Source: Candidatus Saccharimonadota bacterium
Lineage (GTDB): Bacteria; Patescibacteriota; Saccharimonadia; Saccharimonadales; Saccharimonadaceae
Reading direction: 5' to 3'
NCBI GenBank assembly: GCA_017432305.1
Contig: JAFRJK010000003.1
Span: 1 to 63,005, forward strand
Length of the DNA stretch: 63,005 bases
A program made the translations under genes and the position numbers. Positions 26,620-35,533 of the stretch are shown here, piece after piece (the first letter of the stretch is position 1; each line of letters opens with the position of its first letter). Below the pieces are notes generated by a model. The model worked only from the letters and a program-made list of their open reading frames with translations, made no database searches and had not been told where the DNA came from.

Positions 26620-27471
26620 ATGGATAACGGAAATAATAATCCGCTTAATCAAAGTGGGCAACAGTTCGGACAAAATGTGAATAATTTTAATGGCATGCAA
26701 GATCAAAATGTCATAAATGTTGTTCCACCGCGTCCATCGCAGCCGATTCAGCCGACACAACCTGGAGTCCCGCCGATTCAAAGGCCTGGGCAATTTGGGC
26801 AGCCAACAGCTCCAACCCCAGCCCAAACTTTGAGAAAAGATTATTCGGGAATTATTAAGACGATTTGTCTCATTTTCACTTCGCTGCTTGCGGTCGGATT
26901 TTTAGTCCTATTTGTGATGATGTATATTAACTGGGATACAGTAAAAACTGATGTTGACGGACAGATTGAAAGAGCAGTCGCAGAGGCGGAGAACGAATTA
27001 AAAGATAGAATGGAAACAGAATTTGCGGAAAGAGAGAAAAATCCGTATAAAACTTTTGCAGGGCCGACCGATTTTGGGGCTTTAACGTTTGAATATCCGA
27101 AAACTTGGAGCGTTTATGTTCCAGAAGATGCTTCGAGAGCGGGCGATTTTCACGCTTATTTCAATCCGAGCCAAGTCAATGTCGTCGAAGATGAAACAGT
27201 GATGGCGCTTCGAGTAAGCATCCTTAATACCTTGACGGAAGAAGTGAAGGAAGATTATGCGGGCAAAGTTGAGGACGGTGAAATGTCGCTTTCGTCAAGA
27301 GTAGTGAACGGTGCGAATGTAGATATTTATACTGGGTTACTCGATTCGGGATATCAGGGAATTGTTTGTGTCTTTAAGATTCGTGATAAGACCGCGGTGG
27401 TTCAGACCGATGCGATGATTTTTGCAAATGATTTTTATAAATTAGTTGAGACGATTAGATTTAACGCCTAG
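26620..27471 (+). CDS. Membrane-anchored protein with PsbP-like extracellular domain
   Basis: The 283-residue protein has an Asn/Gln/Pro-rich cytoplasmic tail (1-70), one membrane helix (about 80-105), a short coiled coil and an outer domain with YKTFAGPTDFGALTFEYPKTWSVYVPED, which looks like a PsbP/MOG1-type fold. I do not know the function. It is followed at once by the kinase and receiver genes but has a separate promoter from the kinase. Confidence 0.65.
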   Translation: MDNGNNNPLNQSGQQFGQNVNNFNGMQDQNVINVVPPRPSQPIQPTQPGVPPIQRPGQFGQPTAPTPAQTLRKDYSGIIKTICLIFTSLLAVGFLVLFVMMYINWDTVKTDVDGQIERAVAEAENELKDRMETEFAEREKNPYKTFAGPTDFGALTFEYPKTWSVYVPEDASRAGDFHAYFNPSQVNVVEDETVMALRVSILNTLTEEVKEDYAGKVEDGEMSLSSRVVNGANVDIYTGLLDSGYQGIVCVFKIRDKTAVVQTDAMIFANDFYKLVETIRFNA

Positions 27472-27488
27472 TATGATATACTAGAGTT

Positions 27489-28172
27489 ATGTCAGTGGAG
27501 GTCAATGGAATTTTTGTCGCGGCGCATGAGCTGAAAAGCCCGCTTAATATTTTGCGCCAACTTGCACTTTCGATGGAATTAGACGATAAAAAGTCACTAG
27601 AATGGACAAAATCCCAGATGGTGGAGATTTCGGAAAGAGCAATAAAACAAGTGAACGACCTGACAAAAGTTGCGAGGTTAGAGGACGGGTTATTTGAACT
27701 TGAGCCGGTTTCGATTCGAGCGGTTTGTGACGATGTTTTAAAAGAGCTCAGGTTTTTGTATCGGGGAAATCACAGAGGTGTTGTTGAGAAATATACGAAT
27801 AAATCACGACTTGTGATTGCGAATAAAGAGATGCTATATTCGGTTATTTATAATTTTTGCTCGAACGCGATGCGATATTCGGACGAAAATACGAAAGTGG
27901 CAGTTTCAGTTCGAGATAAAAAGGGGAAGGTCGAACTTAAAGTGCGGGATTATGGACCGGCACTCCCGACGAAGATTTGGAAAGAGTTGAAACATGGATT
28001 TATTTCAGAGCCAACATCGATTGCGATGCGTCCAGGCTCATCAGGATTAGGGCTTTATATTGCATCAAAGTTTAGTAAGTTTATGAACGCGGAGGTCTCG
28101 GCAGTACGACACCGAGACGGGACGAGCTTTACTTTAGTACTTCCAGTTTCGAGCCAAACAAGTTTATTCTAG
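27489..28172 (+). CDS. Minimal soluble histidine kinase (HisKA + HATPase)
   Basis: The 227-residue kinase begins almost directly with its H box: the phosphorylated histidine is H13 in AAHELKSPLN. The ATP-binding domain follows, with NFCSNAMRYSDE (N box), DYGPALP (G1) and GSSGLGLYIASKF (G2). There is no sensor, HAMP or membrane helix, so input must come through another protein, perhaps the anchored protein encoded upstream. TATACT (27477-27482) lies 6 nt before the ATG. Confidence 0.9.
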   Translation: MSVEVNGIFVAAHELKSPLNILRQLALSMELDDKKSLEWTKSQMVEISERAIKQVNDLTKVARLEDGLFELEPVSIRAVCDDVLKELRFLYRGNHRGVVEKYTNKSRLVIANKEMLYSVIYNFCSNAMRYSDENTKVAVSVRDKKGKVELKVRDYGPALPTKIWKELKHGFISEPTSIAMRPGSSGLGLYIASKFSKFMNAEVSAVRHRDGTSFTLVLPVSSQTSLF

Positions 28173-28181
28173 AGGAAAAAG

Positions 28182-28565
28182 ATGCTTACTTATATTATCG
28201 AAGATGATAAAGTCATGGGCGAACTTTTTTCGAGGTATCTGAAAGGAATTTCGGATACAAAAATTTTTAGAGATGCAATTTCGGCGATAAATAATATCTC
28301 AGAAGATAAGCCGGATTTAATTTTACTTGATATTTTATTGACGGGGCCGGACGGATTTACGTTTCTAAATGAGATTGTAAGTTATGAAGATACGGCGAAG
28401 ATTCCAGTAGTTATTGTTAGCTCTTTGAAATTAAAGGCAGAAAAGCTAGAAGAATATAACGTTTCAAGAATTTTAAATAAAGAGACGATGATGCCGGAAG
28501 ATGTGAAAAAAATAGCAAAAGAAATTTTAGCAAAATCAGAGAGTTCGGAAGGGAAAAATGAGTAG
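28182..28565 (+). CDS. Stand-alone receiver domain (CheY-like)
   Basis: The 127-residue protein is a receiver domain with the acidic pair in IIEDDKV, the phospho-acceptor D50 in LILLDILL, Ser/Thr at VIVSS and the lysine in ILNKET. No DNA-binding output domain is fused. It lies 9 nt after the kinase with GAGGAAAAAG before the ATG and overlaps recO by 8 nt. The cognate pairing is inference from position. Confidence 0.88.
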   Translation: MLTYIIEDDKVMGELFSRYLKGISDTKIFRDAISAINNISEDKPDLILLDILLTGPDGFTFLNEIVSYEDTAKIPVVIVSSLKLKAEKLEEYNVSRILNKETMMPEDVKKIAKEILAKSESSEGKNE

Positions 28566-29253
28566 CGGAGCACGAGGAAGAAATGATGTTCGAACGGAGG
28601 CAATAGTTCTTCATCGAGTTAAATATGGCGAGACGGATCGGATTTTAACGTTGATTACGCCGAAGGGGAAGATGGCTTGCGTCGCAAAGGGGGCGAGGAG
28701 AGAAAAATCGAAGTTGGCGGGGGGAATCGAAATGTTTACGGTTTCGGATGTGGTGATTCATGAGTCGGAAAGAAGCGGGATGGGGATGCTTGTTTCGGCA
28801 AAAATGATTAAAAGTTATATGAACATTATCGCTGATTTAGAGCGGTTTGAACTGGGGTCGAAAATTATCAAAATGACAAATAAATTCTCGGAGAGTATCG
28901 ATAGTCCAGAGATGTTCACTTTGATTAACCAATGCTTCTTTGCGTTGGATAAAAATTTTAATCGAGAATTAGTCGAGGCATATTTTCTTTTAAATATCAC
29001 GAGAATATCGGGGGAGGAGGTGAACTTACACCGGGACACAGATGGGAAGAAATTAAGCGAGGAAGAAAAGTATTATTGGGACTCGATTGAGGGGGCTTTA
29101 AAGAAGTCGGGAAGAGGAGAAATTACGGCGGACCATATAAAATTGATGCGGATTATTTTAACTTTACCAATTAAAACAGTTTTGGCAATTAAAGGAGTTG
29201 AAAAGCTAATTCCGGAAGTGCTTTATATCGCAAAATCGGTCGCAAAAAGTTAA
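28558..29253 (+). CDS. recO: DNA repair protein RecO
   Basis: RecO helps load RecA on SSB-coated single strands. The 231-residue protein has the N-terminal OB fold (TEAIVLHRVKYGETDRILTLITPKGK, then VAKGARREKSKL) and a helical C-terminal part. No zinc-finger cysteines are seen. The start overlaps the receiver gene. Confidence 0.88.
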   Translation: MSSGARGRNDVRTEAIVLHRVKYGETDRILTLITPKGKMACVAKGARREKSKLAGGIEMFTVSDVVIHESERSGMGMLVSAKMIKSYMNIIADLERFELGSKIIKMTNKFSESIDSPEMFTLINQCFFALDKNFNRELVEAYFLLNITRISGEEVNLHRDTDGKKLSEEEKYYWDSIEGALKKSGRGEITADHIKLMRIILTLPIKTVLAIKGVEKLIPEVLYIAKSVAKS

Positions 29254-29311
29254 AAAATAAACCTCTTTCGTGGTATAATTAAAAGAAATAAAGAGAGTAA
29301 AGGAGTTTTTT

Positions 29312-30073
29312 ATGTTTGACTTATCTTCTAGAGTTGCGGTTGTGACTGGTGCCTCGAGTGGTTTAGGACAACAAATGGCAAGAGCTTTCGCAAGACAGGG
29401 AGCAGACCTCGCGATTTTAGCACGTAGAGTAGAAAGACTCGAAGAATTTAAAAAAGAACTCGAAAATGAATATAAGGTGAAAGTTTTAGCGGTTCGTTGT
29501 GATGTGACAAAGACGGAGGATATTGATGCGGCAGCAGTGGCGGTTGAGGAAGAATATGGAAAAGTTGATATCCTACTAAACTGTGCAGGTTCGTCGAAAG
29601 ATAAGGGCGTACTTGATATGACCGATGATGAATGGGACTTCACGATTGCGACAGACGAAACCTCGGTCTTTAAGATGACGAGAGCTTTCGGGAAAATTAT
29701 GGCGAAGAAAAAATATGGGCGAGTTATTAACATCGCTTCAATTTATGGCCTAGTTGGGAATGCTGAAATCCCGACGATTGCTTATCATGCGAGTAAAGGT
29801 GCAGTCGTAAACTTTACGAGGGCAGCAGCTTGCGAGCTTGCAGGAGAGGGAATTACCGTGAATGCAATTTGTCCAGGATTCTTTAACACCGAACTTACAG
29901 AAGATGTCCTTAAAACTGATTTCTTCAAGAAATTTGCAGATGCACATGTACCAATGAAACGCTATGGTGAGGCTGGGGAACTCGATGCGGCGGCAGTATT
30001 CTTGGCGAGCGAGGAAGCACGTTATGTTACTGGGGTAATTCTCCCGGTTGACGGCGGTTATACTGCAGCGTAA
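29312..30073 (+). CDS. Short-chain dehydrogenase/reductase (FabG-like)
   Basis: The 253-residue enzyme has the Rossmann motif TGASSGLGQQMA (near residue 10), the NCAGSS loop, the active-site Ser in NIASIYG and the YHASK pair. The pattern fits classical SDRs such as 3-oxoacyl-ACP reductase or sugar and polyol dehydrogenases, but without other fatty acid genes here the substrate is open. AAAGGAG precedes the ATG and a TATAAT lies near 29275. Confidence 0.88.
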   Translation: MFDLSSRVAVVTGASSGLGQQMARAFARQGADLAILARRVERLEEFKKELENEYKVKVLAVRCDVTKTEDIDAAAVAVEEEYGKVDILLNCAGSSKDKGVLDMTDDEWDFTIATDETSVFKMTRAFGKIMAKKKYGRVINIASIYGLVGNAEIPTIAYHASKGAVVNFTRAAACELAGEGITVNAICPGFFNTELTEDVLKTDFFKKFADAHVPMKRYGEAGELDAAAVFLASEEARYVTGVILPVDGGYTAA

Positions 30074-30088
30074 ATAAAGAGGGTGGAG

Positions 30089-32119
30089 ATGCCAAAATTT
30101 GAATTAGTCTCGAAATACGAGCCGACGGGTGATCAGCCACAAGCAATAAAACAGCTTCTTGATGGGCTTAAAAAAGGCGAGAGAGAGCAGACTCTTCTTG
30201 GAGTGACTGGTTCAGGAAAGACGTTTACGATGGCGAATATTATTAAGAACGTCCAGAAACCGACTTTGATTTTGGCACATAATAAAACCCTAGCAGCACA
30301 GCTTTATTCCGAGTTTAGGGAGTTTTTCCCGAAGAATGAAGTGCACTATTTTGTGTCATATTTTGATTACTATCAGCCAGAGGCTTATATTGCTTCAACA
30401 GATACCTATATCGAGAAAGACTCGGCGATTAATGGGGAAATTGACCGGCTTCGACACGCGGCGACAGTTTCACTTTTAACTCGGCCGGATACGATTATTG
30501 TTGCATCGGTTTCGTGTATTTATGGGATTGGTTCGCCAGATCATTATACTGAAATGTCGCTTCCGTTAGTTCGAAAGGATGGAGAGTGGCAGTTAATGGA
30601 AACAAGTCAAAAAACGTTAGCTAGTGCAAAGACGCAGACGAAAGACAGTCTTTCCCAAACGAATTTCATGGTTTATCTTGTTGCGATGCAATACCATAGG
30701 AATGATCTTGCATTCGAGAGGGGAAACTTCCGAGTAATGGGCGATACGATTGATTTATTCCCGGCCAACGGAGAAGTCGCTTACCGTTTTGAATTTGGAT
30801 TTGATACATTAGAATCGGTAAAAATTATAGATCCACTAACAGTCGAAACTTTAGAAAAGCCAGAACAAATTCACATTTTCCCAAACACACATTATGCGAC
30901 ACCAAGAGATGAGCTAGATCGAGCACTCGAGACGATAAAAGTAGAATACGAGGAGCGTTTAAAGTTCTTCGAAGAGAATAATAAATTTCTCGAAGCGCAG
31001 AGACTAGCCCAACGCACAAAATATGATTTAGAAATGCTTTCTGAAACTGGGTTTGTGAAAGGGATTGAGAACTATTCAAGACATCTTGACGGAAGGAAGG
31101 CTGGAGAGCCACCTTGTACGCTTCTCGATTTCTTCCCGAAAGATTTTCTTTTGCTTGTTGATGAATCGCATATGACACTCCCGCAAGTCCGTGGAATGTA
31201 TAACGGAGATAGGGCAAGGAAAGAAACGTTGGTCGAATTTGGGTTTAGACTTCCAAGTGCGCTCGATAATAGACCTTTAACGTTCTATGAATTTCAAGAT
31301 CACATTAAGCAAGCGATTTATGTTTCAGCTACACCTGGAGATTATGAGCTAAAACATAGTCCAAGGCCGGCAGAACAGGTAATTCGTCCGACAGGGCTCC
31401 TAGATCCGGAAATCGAGGTTAGAAAGACCGAGGGGCAGATTGACGATTTAATAGAAGAAATCGATAAGCGAATTGCGAAAGGGCAGAGAACGCTTGTTAC
31501 AACTTTAACAAAGCGGATGGCGGAAGATTTATCGGAACACCTAAAAGATAGAGGTGTTAAAACGGCTTATATTCATTCAGATATTGATACGCTTGAGCGA
31601 GGGGATATTTTAAGAGATTTACGCCAAGGAGTTTATGATGTTCTAATCGGGATTAATCTTCTTCGTGAGGGGCTGGACCTTCCAGAAGTTTCACTCGTGG
31701 CGATTTTAGATGCGGATAAGGAAGGATTTTTACGTTCCGAATCGGCCTTAATCCAGACGATTGGGCGCGCAGCAAGGCATGTTGAGGGGCACGTGATTAT
31801 GTATGCGGACAATATTACTGAGAGTATGGAAAAAGCAATTAGCGAGACAAACCGTCGTCGTGAAATCCAAGAGAAATATAATAAGGAGCATAATATCACC
31901 CCGACCTCTGTTAAAAAAGAGATTTCTAAAGGGCTTCGTGCGATTATTCCAGAGAAAGTAAAAGAGAATAAATTAGACTTAAAGAAAGTCCCGAAAGAGG
32001 AACTTCCAAAACTTATTAAAGAACTAGAGTCTCAGATGAAACTTGCGGCGGCAAACTTAGACTTTGAACATGCGGCGGATCTTCGAGATTTAATTGAGAA
32101 AATTAAATCAGAAAAATAG
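30089..32119 (+). CDS. uvrB: Excinuclease ABC subunit B
   Basis: UvrB is the damage-verifying helicase of nucleotide excision repair. The 676-residue protein has Walker [14 protein letters not shown], the beta hairpin region [24 protein letters not shown], the C-terminal helicase motifs ([21 protein letters not shown]) and the UvrC-binding UVR motif at the end ([18 protein letters not shown]). The ATG at 30089 is preferred over the GTG at 30083 because GAGGGTGGAG lies next to it. Confidence 0.95.
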   Translation: MPKFELVSKYEPTGDQPQAIKQLLDGLKKGEREQTLLGVTGSGKTFTMANIIKNVQKPTLILAHNKTLAAQLYSEFREFFPKNEVHYFVSYFDYYQPEAYIASTDTYIEKDSAINGEIDRLRHAATVSLLTRPDTIIVASVSCIYGIGSPDHYTEMSLPLVRKDGEWQLMETSQKTLASAKTQTKDSLSQTNFMVYLVAMQYHRNDLAFERGNFRVMGDTIDLFPANGEVAYRFEFGFDTLESVKIIDPLTVETLEKPEQIHIFPNTHYATPRDELDRALETIKVEYEERLKFFEENNKFLEAQRLAQRTKYDLEMLSETGFVKGIENYSRHLDGRKAGEPPCTLLDFFPKDFLLLVDESHMTLPQVRGMYNGDRARKETLVEFGFRLPSALDNRPLTFYEFQDHIKQAIYVSATPGDYELKHSPRPAEQVIRPTGLLDPEIEVRKTEGQIDDLIEEIDKRIAKGQRTLVTTLTKRMAEDLSEHLKDRGVKTAYIHSDIDTLERGDILRDLRQGVYDVLIGINLLREGLDLPEVSLVAILDADKEGFLRSESALIQTIGRAARHVEGHVIMYADNITESMEKAISETNRRREIQEKYNKEHNITPTSVKKEISKGLRAIIPEKVKENKLDLKKVPKEELPKLIKELESQMKLAAANLDFEHAADLRDLIEKIKSEK

Positions 32120-32160
32120 GAGGGAAGAAAGTTTATTTTAGGGCTTTACCTCTGTTAGCT

Positions 32161-32196
32161 GTGGAAAACTATGGTTGCAAAATGTGGAAAATGTGG
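32161..32196 (+). promoter_or_regulatory. Possible MraZ-type operator (TGG repeats)
   Basis: Four RTGG units occur at 32161, 32171, 32184 and 32193, three as GTGGaaaa or GTGGcaaa, just upstream of a promoter and ahead of rsmH (mraW). Direct TGG-containing repeats at about one helical turn are the known binding sites of MraZ in division clusters. The spacings (10, 13 and 9) are not perfectly regular and no mraZ is in the window, so this is a guess. Confidence 0.35.
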
Positions 32197-32216
32197 CAAA
32201 AAATTAAAAAAAGCAC

Positions 32217-32245
32217 TTGCATTTTCAAATAAAAATGTTTATACT
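32217..32245 (+). promoter_or_regulatory. Promoter with -35 and -10 upstream of leader ORF
   Basis: TTGCAT, 17 nt, TATACT. Transcription would begin near 32252, about 425 nt before rsmH. Confidence 0.6.
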
Positions 32246-32293
32246 TAGGTCAGTGGATACAATATAAAAACCACAAACAAAAAGAACAAAAAT

Positions 32294-32368
32294 ATGAAGA
32301 ATCAGGCCACTATAATACAAAACGAGCTAGACTACGAAGTTATTTGCCTGACTAAAAAGGAACGATAG
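32294..32368 (+). CDS. 24-residue leader peptide candidate
   Basis: The short frame (MKNQATIIQN at the start, CLTKKER at the end) lies 40 nt after a good promoter and ahead of a strong stem-loop and rsmH. It has no clear Shine-Dalgarno. It could be a regulatory uORF. I found no known leader peptide like it, and chance occurrence cannot be ruled out. Confidence 0.3.
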   Translation: MKNQATIIQNELDYEVICLTKKER

Positions 32369-32665
32369 AGCAAGCAGATTCTTTTTGGGCACATTAAAAA
32401 AGTTTGAGGTCGGTCAACTAGGAGTTTTGGCACGTGTTTGAGGATACGCGTAATCAAAACCTTAGTTCTTCGTGAAATAAAACCTCCCAATTAACTCAAA
32501 AGACAACCTACACAATAATCTCTCAACTGTCACAATTATATGTCTGGCTTTATGCAGGCGAATTGCGGCACTTATTGTATAGAACATCAAACAAAAAATA
32601 TACAAAAACAAAAATGCTAAAGTTTCTAGTTGACCGGGCTCAAACGATATAGATATAACCTATGG

Positions 32666-32671
32666 TATAAT
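32666..32671 (+). promoter_or_regulatory. -10 box of rsmH (leaderless start)
   Basis: TATAAT with a TATGG extension lies 6 nt before the ATG. This second promoter would bypass the long leader. Confidence 0.75.
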
Positions 32672-32677
32672 TAGGTT

Positions 32678-33577
32678 ATGGAAGAACTCCATCAACCAGT
32701 GTTATGTCAAGAAGTAATCGCAACCTTGGATCCCAAAAATGGCGAGAGTTATTTAGATTTAACTGCAGGGTATGCAGGGCATGCGGATAAGATTTTGGCG
32801 GTAACGCGGAATTATAAAGATTCAACTCTTATTGATAGAGATGAATTCGCGATTGATTATCTTAGAACGAAGTACAAGAAAAGTGAAGTCGAGATAATTC
32901 ATAACGATTTTTATAATGCGGCGCTGCTTTTAATCGAGTGTGGAAAAACTTATGATATGATACTTGCGGATTTTGGGGTTTCTTCTCCGCAGCTTGATAA
33001 TGGTGAGAGAGGATTCTCTTTTATAAATGCAGGACCGCTTGATATGCGTATGGATCGGGGTCAAAAATTGGCAGCATCCACCATCGTGAATAAATGGCAT
33101 CCAAGAGAATTAGAGAAGATTTTCGTCGAATACGGCGAGGAGAGTCCAGGGCTCGCAAAGAAGCACGCAAGGCTAATTTCTGAGAATAGACCATTTAACG
33201 ACACTTTAGAATTAGCAAATATTATCGCTTTTGGAGAACACGTTTCAAAGTCGAAGGGAACCAAATGGTTCGGGAAACATCCGGCAACAAAAGTGTTCCA
33301 AGCAATAAGAATTGCGGTGAATGATGAGCTTTCGATTATCGAGAAAACACTACCACTACTACCGAAATTACTAAAGCCTGGCGGAAGAGTTGCAATTATT
33401 ACTTTTCATAGTCTTGAAGATAGACTAGTAAAAAAGTATTTTAAGGAGAACTCTACCCTTGGCGAAGAGTCGGAATTTCAGCTGATTACAAAAAGCCCAA
33501 TTACTGCGGAGAAACTGGAGTTAGTTATCAACCCCAGAGCTAGAAGTGCTAAGCTTCGAGTAGCGAAAAAACGCTAG
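32678..33577 (+). CDS. rsmH: 16S rRNA (cytosine-1402-N4) methyltransferase
   Basis: RsmH (MraW) methylates C1402 in the ribosomal P site. The 299-residue protein has the start HQPVLCQEVIATLDP, YLDLTAGYAGHA for SAM binding, ADFGVSSPQLDNGERGFSF and the end FHSLEDRLVKKYF. In the latter part of the SAM site the usual GxGGHS is changed to TAGYAGHA. It heads a small division cluster with the FtsL-like gene, apart from the ftsI-murG cluster at 3.3-9.2 kb. Confidence 0.95.
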   Translation: MEELHQPVLCQEVIATLDPKNGESYLDLTAGYAGHADKILAVTRNYKDSTLIDRDEFAIDYLRTKYKKSEVEIIHNDFYNAALLLIECGKTYDMILADFGVSSPQLDNGERGFSFINAGPLDMRMDRGQKLAASTIVNKWHPRELEKIFVEYGEESPGLAKKHARLISENRPFNDTLELANIIAFGEHVSKSKGTKWFGKHPATKVFQAIRIAVNDELSIIEKTLPLLPKLLKPGGRVAIITFHSLEDRLVKKYFKENSTLGEESEFQLITKSPITAEKLELVINPRARSAKLRVAKKR

Positions 33578-33665
33578 ACTCAGGAACTAATGTTTTGATG
33601 CTATGAGAATTAGCGAATAGTTTTGGATTGATAAAAATAAAAACAACAAACAAAAAGGAGGCAAT

Positions 33666-33731
33666 ATGCCAAAGCAAATCATCGTTAAAAGCAACTCTCG
33701 TGCACAACAAATCAAAGTACACTTCCGTTAA
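33666..33731 (+). CDS. 21-residue peptide, likely leader peptide
   Basis: A very strong Shine-Dalgarno (AAAAAGGAGG) precedes an ATG and 21 codons (MPKQIIVKSN at the start, KVHFR at the end). The peptide is basic. It is followed directly by a highly structured stretch and then the FtsL-like gene. The quality of the ribosome site, unusual in this genome, argues that it is translated. It could be a regulatory uORF or a tiny functional protein. Confidence 0.55.
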   Translation: MPKQIIVKSNSRAQQIKVHFR

Positions 33732-33737
33732 TCGGTA

Positions 33738-33940
33738 GATTTGCGAAATATATCTCTAGGGTTTCAGCTCGCGCTGGCCCTAGAATATCGGACCTAGTTC
33801 GCTAAACGAGTGTGGTCCGGATCAGGTTAGTGAGTTAACCAAGAGTGTTTTATAAAAATATGACCTTCCCGAGGACTTTTAAAGTGATGCGGTGGTGCGG
33901 CTTTAAGAGTACCTCGGATCTAAGACATATCGACACGAAG
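33738..33940 (+). ncRNA. Structured leader RNA candidate before ftsL-like gene
   Basis: Four hairpins follow in a row: TCTAGGG/CCCTAGA with an inner CAGC/GCTG; CGGACC/GGTCCG with inner TTCG/CGAG; GGTTA/TAACC; and CCGAGG/CCTCGG with inner TTAAAG/CTTTAA. Such density of perfect stems in a 200-nt non-coding stretch suggests a riboswitch, a protein-binding leader or a separate RNA. I do not recognise the family; it lacks the T-loop and CCA end of tmRNA and the conserved parts of RNase P and SRP RNA. Confidence 0.6.
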
Positions 33941-33990
33941 TTAACTTAAAAAAATAAAACAAAAACAAAAATAAAATTAAGCGAGGAAAA

Positions 33991-34401
33991 ATGCGAAACG
34001 AGACATATACTGCCAAACGTAGAGTGAATCAGCAAGAGTGGCGTAATAGTTCAAACCGTGATTTCTATAGCACGAAAAACAATTTCGGCGCGTTTTCGAA
34101 CTTTTCTCGTAATCGTAATACTGTAAGAATTTCAGGGAACGGTCATATTGGGCGACTAGCGCTCATCGGGACGTTCTTTATGTTACTTTTAAATCTTGGA
34201 CTTATTTATGTCGATCAAAGCGCAAAAGCGACGAGTTATGACTACCAACTTTCCGGGCTAGAAGCGGAAATTGACGATCTTGAGGCAAAAAAAGAGGATT
34301 TAGCGGTCGAAAGGGCACGACTAACTTCGATTGCTAACTCTAATAACTCGACCGTGGCGGCAGCGATGGAAAACGCTGGTCCAGCTGTTATGGCTGAGTA
34401 A
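33991..34401 (+). CDS. FtsL/DivIC-like septum protein
   Basis: The 136-residue protein has a basic N-terminal tail (1-50), one membrane helix (about 53-72) and a short outer coiled coil (SGLEAEIDDLEAKKEDLAVERARL). This is the layout of FtsL and DivIC, which bind FtsQ and activate FtsWI. Position after rsmH, where ftsL lies in division clusters, supports it. Sequence similarity alone would be weak. AGCGAGGA precedes the ATG. Confidence 0.65.
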   Translation: MRNETYTAKRRVNQQEWRNSSNRDFYSTKNNFGAFSNFSRNRNTVRISGNGHIGRLALIGTFFMLLLNLGLIYVDQSAKATSYDYQLSGLEAEIDDLEAKKEDLAVERARLTSIANSNNSTVAAAMENAGPAVMAE

Positions 34402-34420
34402 AATATGTTATAATAATATT

Positions 34421-34882
34421 ATGGTAGTTGTCTATACGGACGGTTCTGCATCCCCGAATCCCGGGCCGGGGGGCTTTTCGGTGATTGATGAAGAAACAAA
34501 AGAACCTTTAATTTTGGGGCGTTCAGACAGGACAACAAATATCAAAATGGAGGGGGAAGCAATTCTCGCCGCGATGGAGAAATTTGATGAAGTGGAGATT
34601 TATACCGATTCGGAATTTTGGGTAAATGTCTTAACGAAATGGTCAATTGCTTGGGCTGCAAATAATTGGCAGAAAAAAGGCGGGAAAATTAAGAATTTAA
34701 GGTTAGTGAAGAAAATGTATGCAGTCTATAACTCAAAACGAGTGAGGCTGAATTGGACGAGGGGGCATATCGGAACGGAATTGAACGAGAAGGCAGATGA
34801 GTGGGCGAATAAGGCAAGAAAAAGGATAACATATAAAGGGTTAGAGATAAAAGAAATTGAGCCGATGAAGGAGGACGAATGA
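34421..34882 (+). CDS. rnhA: Ribonuclease HI
   Basis: RNase HI cuts RNA in RNA-DNA hybrids. The 153-residue protein begins VVVYTDGSASPNPGPGG with the first catalytic Asp, then MEGEAILAAM (Glu), EIYTDSEF (Asp) and HIGTELNEKADEWA (His and Asp). TATAAT (34409-34414) is 6 nt before this ATG, which excludes the longer upstream frame. It overlaps the next gene by ATGA. Confidence 0.93.
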   Translation: MVVVYTDGSASPNPGPGGFSVIDEETKEPLILGRSDRTTNIKMEGEAILAAMEKFDEVEIYTDSEFWVNVLTKWSIAWAANNWQKKGGKIKNLRLVKKMYAVYNSKRVRLNWTRGHIGTELNEKADEWANKARKRITYKGLEIKEIEPMKEDE

Positions 34883-35418
34883 AAAAAATTATCGTAAAAT
34901 GTAAACTAAAGAACCGGGACGAGTTCGAAAAGAAGTTGACTGAAATCGATATGGATTTTTCGCCGATGTATTGGCGACATGAGAGAGTGTTTGTTCCGAG
35001 AAATTATCAGAAAAAGAGTTCGTTCCCAAGGTTGATTCTCCGAACGGAAATGAAAGCGGTTGATCGTCCAGCAAAATATGAATTAGAGCTAAGGCGACAT
35101 ATTGAGGATTCGGGGGTGGATGTGGTTGATTCGACGGTAATTCGTGACTATTCCGAAGCGGCAAGTATTATCTTACAACTTGGGTTTGAGGCTCAAAACG
35201 AAGTTTCATCGCGTCGTCAGGAATTAGTTTTAGGAAAGGGAACGAGAATGTTCCTCGACAAGGTTGATGGAGTTGCGGGATATTTTGCAAAAATTGAGGC
35301 GGAACTCGATGATAATGACAAAGTCGAAGATGTGAGGCGAGAAATTTTAATGACGTTCGAGCAATTCGGGCAGGATCCATCGACGGTGGTGGCGGATACA
35401 TACTCGGAACAGATGTAA
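34879..35418 (+). CDS. CYTH-domain protein (CyaB/triphosphatase-like), degenerate start
   Basis: The 179-residue protein has the CYTH layout: a first strand, LILRTE, YELELRRH, then FLDKVDGVAGYFAKIEAEL near the C-terminus. The family signature ExExK in the first strand is replaced by VKCKLK, so the first metal-binding glutamates are missing and triphosphatase or cyclase activity is uncertain. It is coupled to rnhA by a 4-nt overlap. Confidence 0.75.
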   Translation: MKKIIVKCKLKNRDEFEKKLTEIDMDFSPMYWRHERVFVPRNYQKKSSFPRLILRTEMKAVDRPAKYELELRRHIEDSGVDVVDSTVIRDYSEAASIILQLGFEAQNEVSSRRQELVLGKGTRMFLDKVDGVAGYFAKIEAELDDNDKVEDVRREILMTFEQFGQDPSTVVADTYSEQM

Positions 35419-35442
35419 AACTTTTGCTTTAGCAAAAGTTTT
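35417..35442 (+). terminator. Terminator after CYTH gene
   Basis: AAAACTTTTGC and GCAAAAGTTTT form an 11-bp stem with a 4-nt loop, followed by T. More small GC-rich hairpins follow to 35515. Confidence 0.85.
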
Positions 35443-35533
35443 TCCGCCGGGCGGCGCCTCGTAAGTGGAAAAACGAACTTTTCCGTTTACTCGGCTTCTA
35501 CGGCGGTAACGTAAAGTAAAAAGAAAGGATAAA

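Larger units (their letters stand above)
32120..32677 (+). other. 558-nt leader region of rsmH
   Basis: Besides the elements listed separately (repeats, promoter, leader ORF), a strong stem-loop lies at about 32417-32470: AACTAGG plus GTTTTG pairs with CAAAAC plus CTTAGTT over about 13 bp, with an inner ACGTG/CGCGT hairpin. The stretch to 32640 has no further ORF of note. A long leader read from the upstream promoter could fold here before rsmH. Confidence 0.5.

Noticed and set aside
33738..33940. tmRNA, SRP RNA or RNase P RNA
   Set aside because: I could not find a tRNA-like end with T loop and CCA, the SRP tetraloop domain, or the conserved P4 strands of RNase P.
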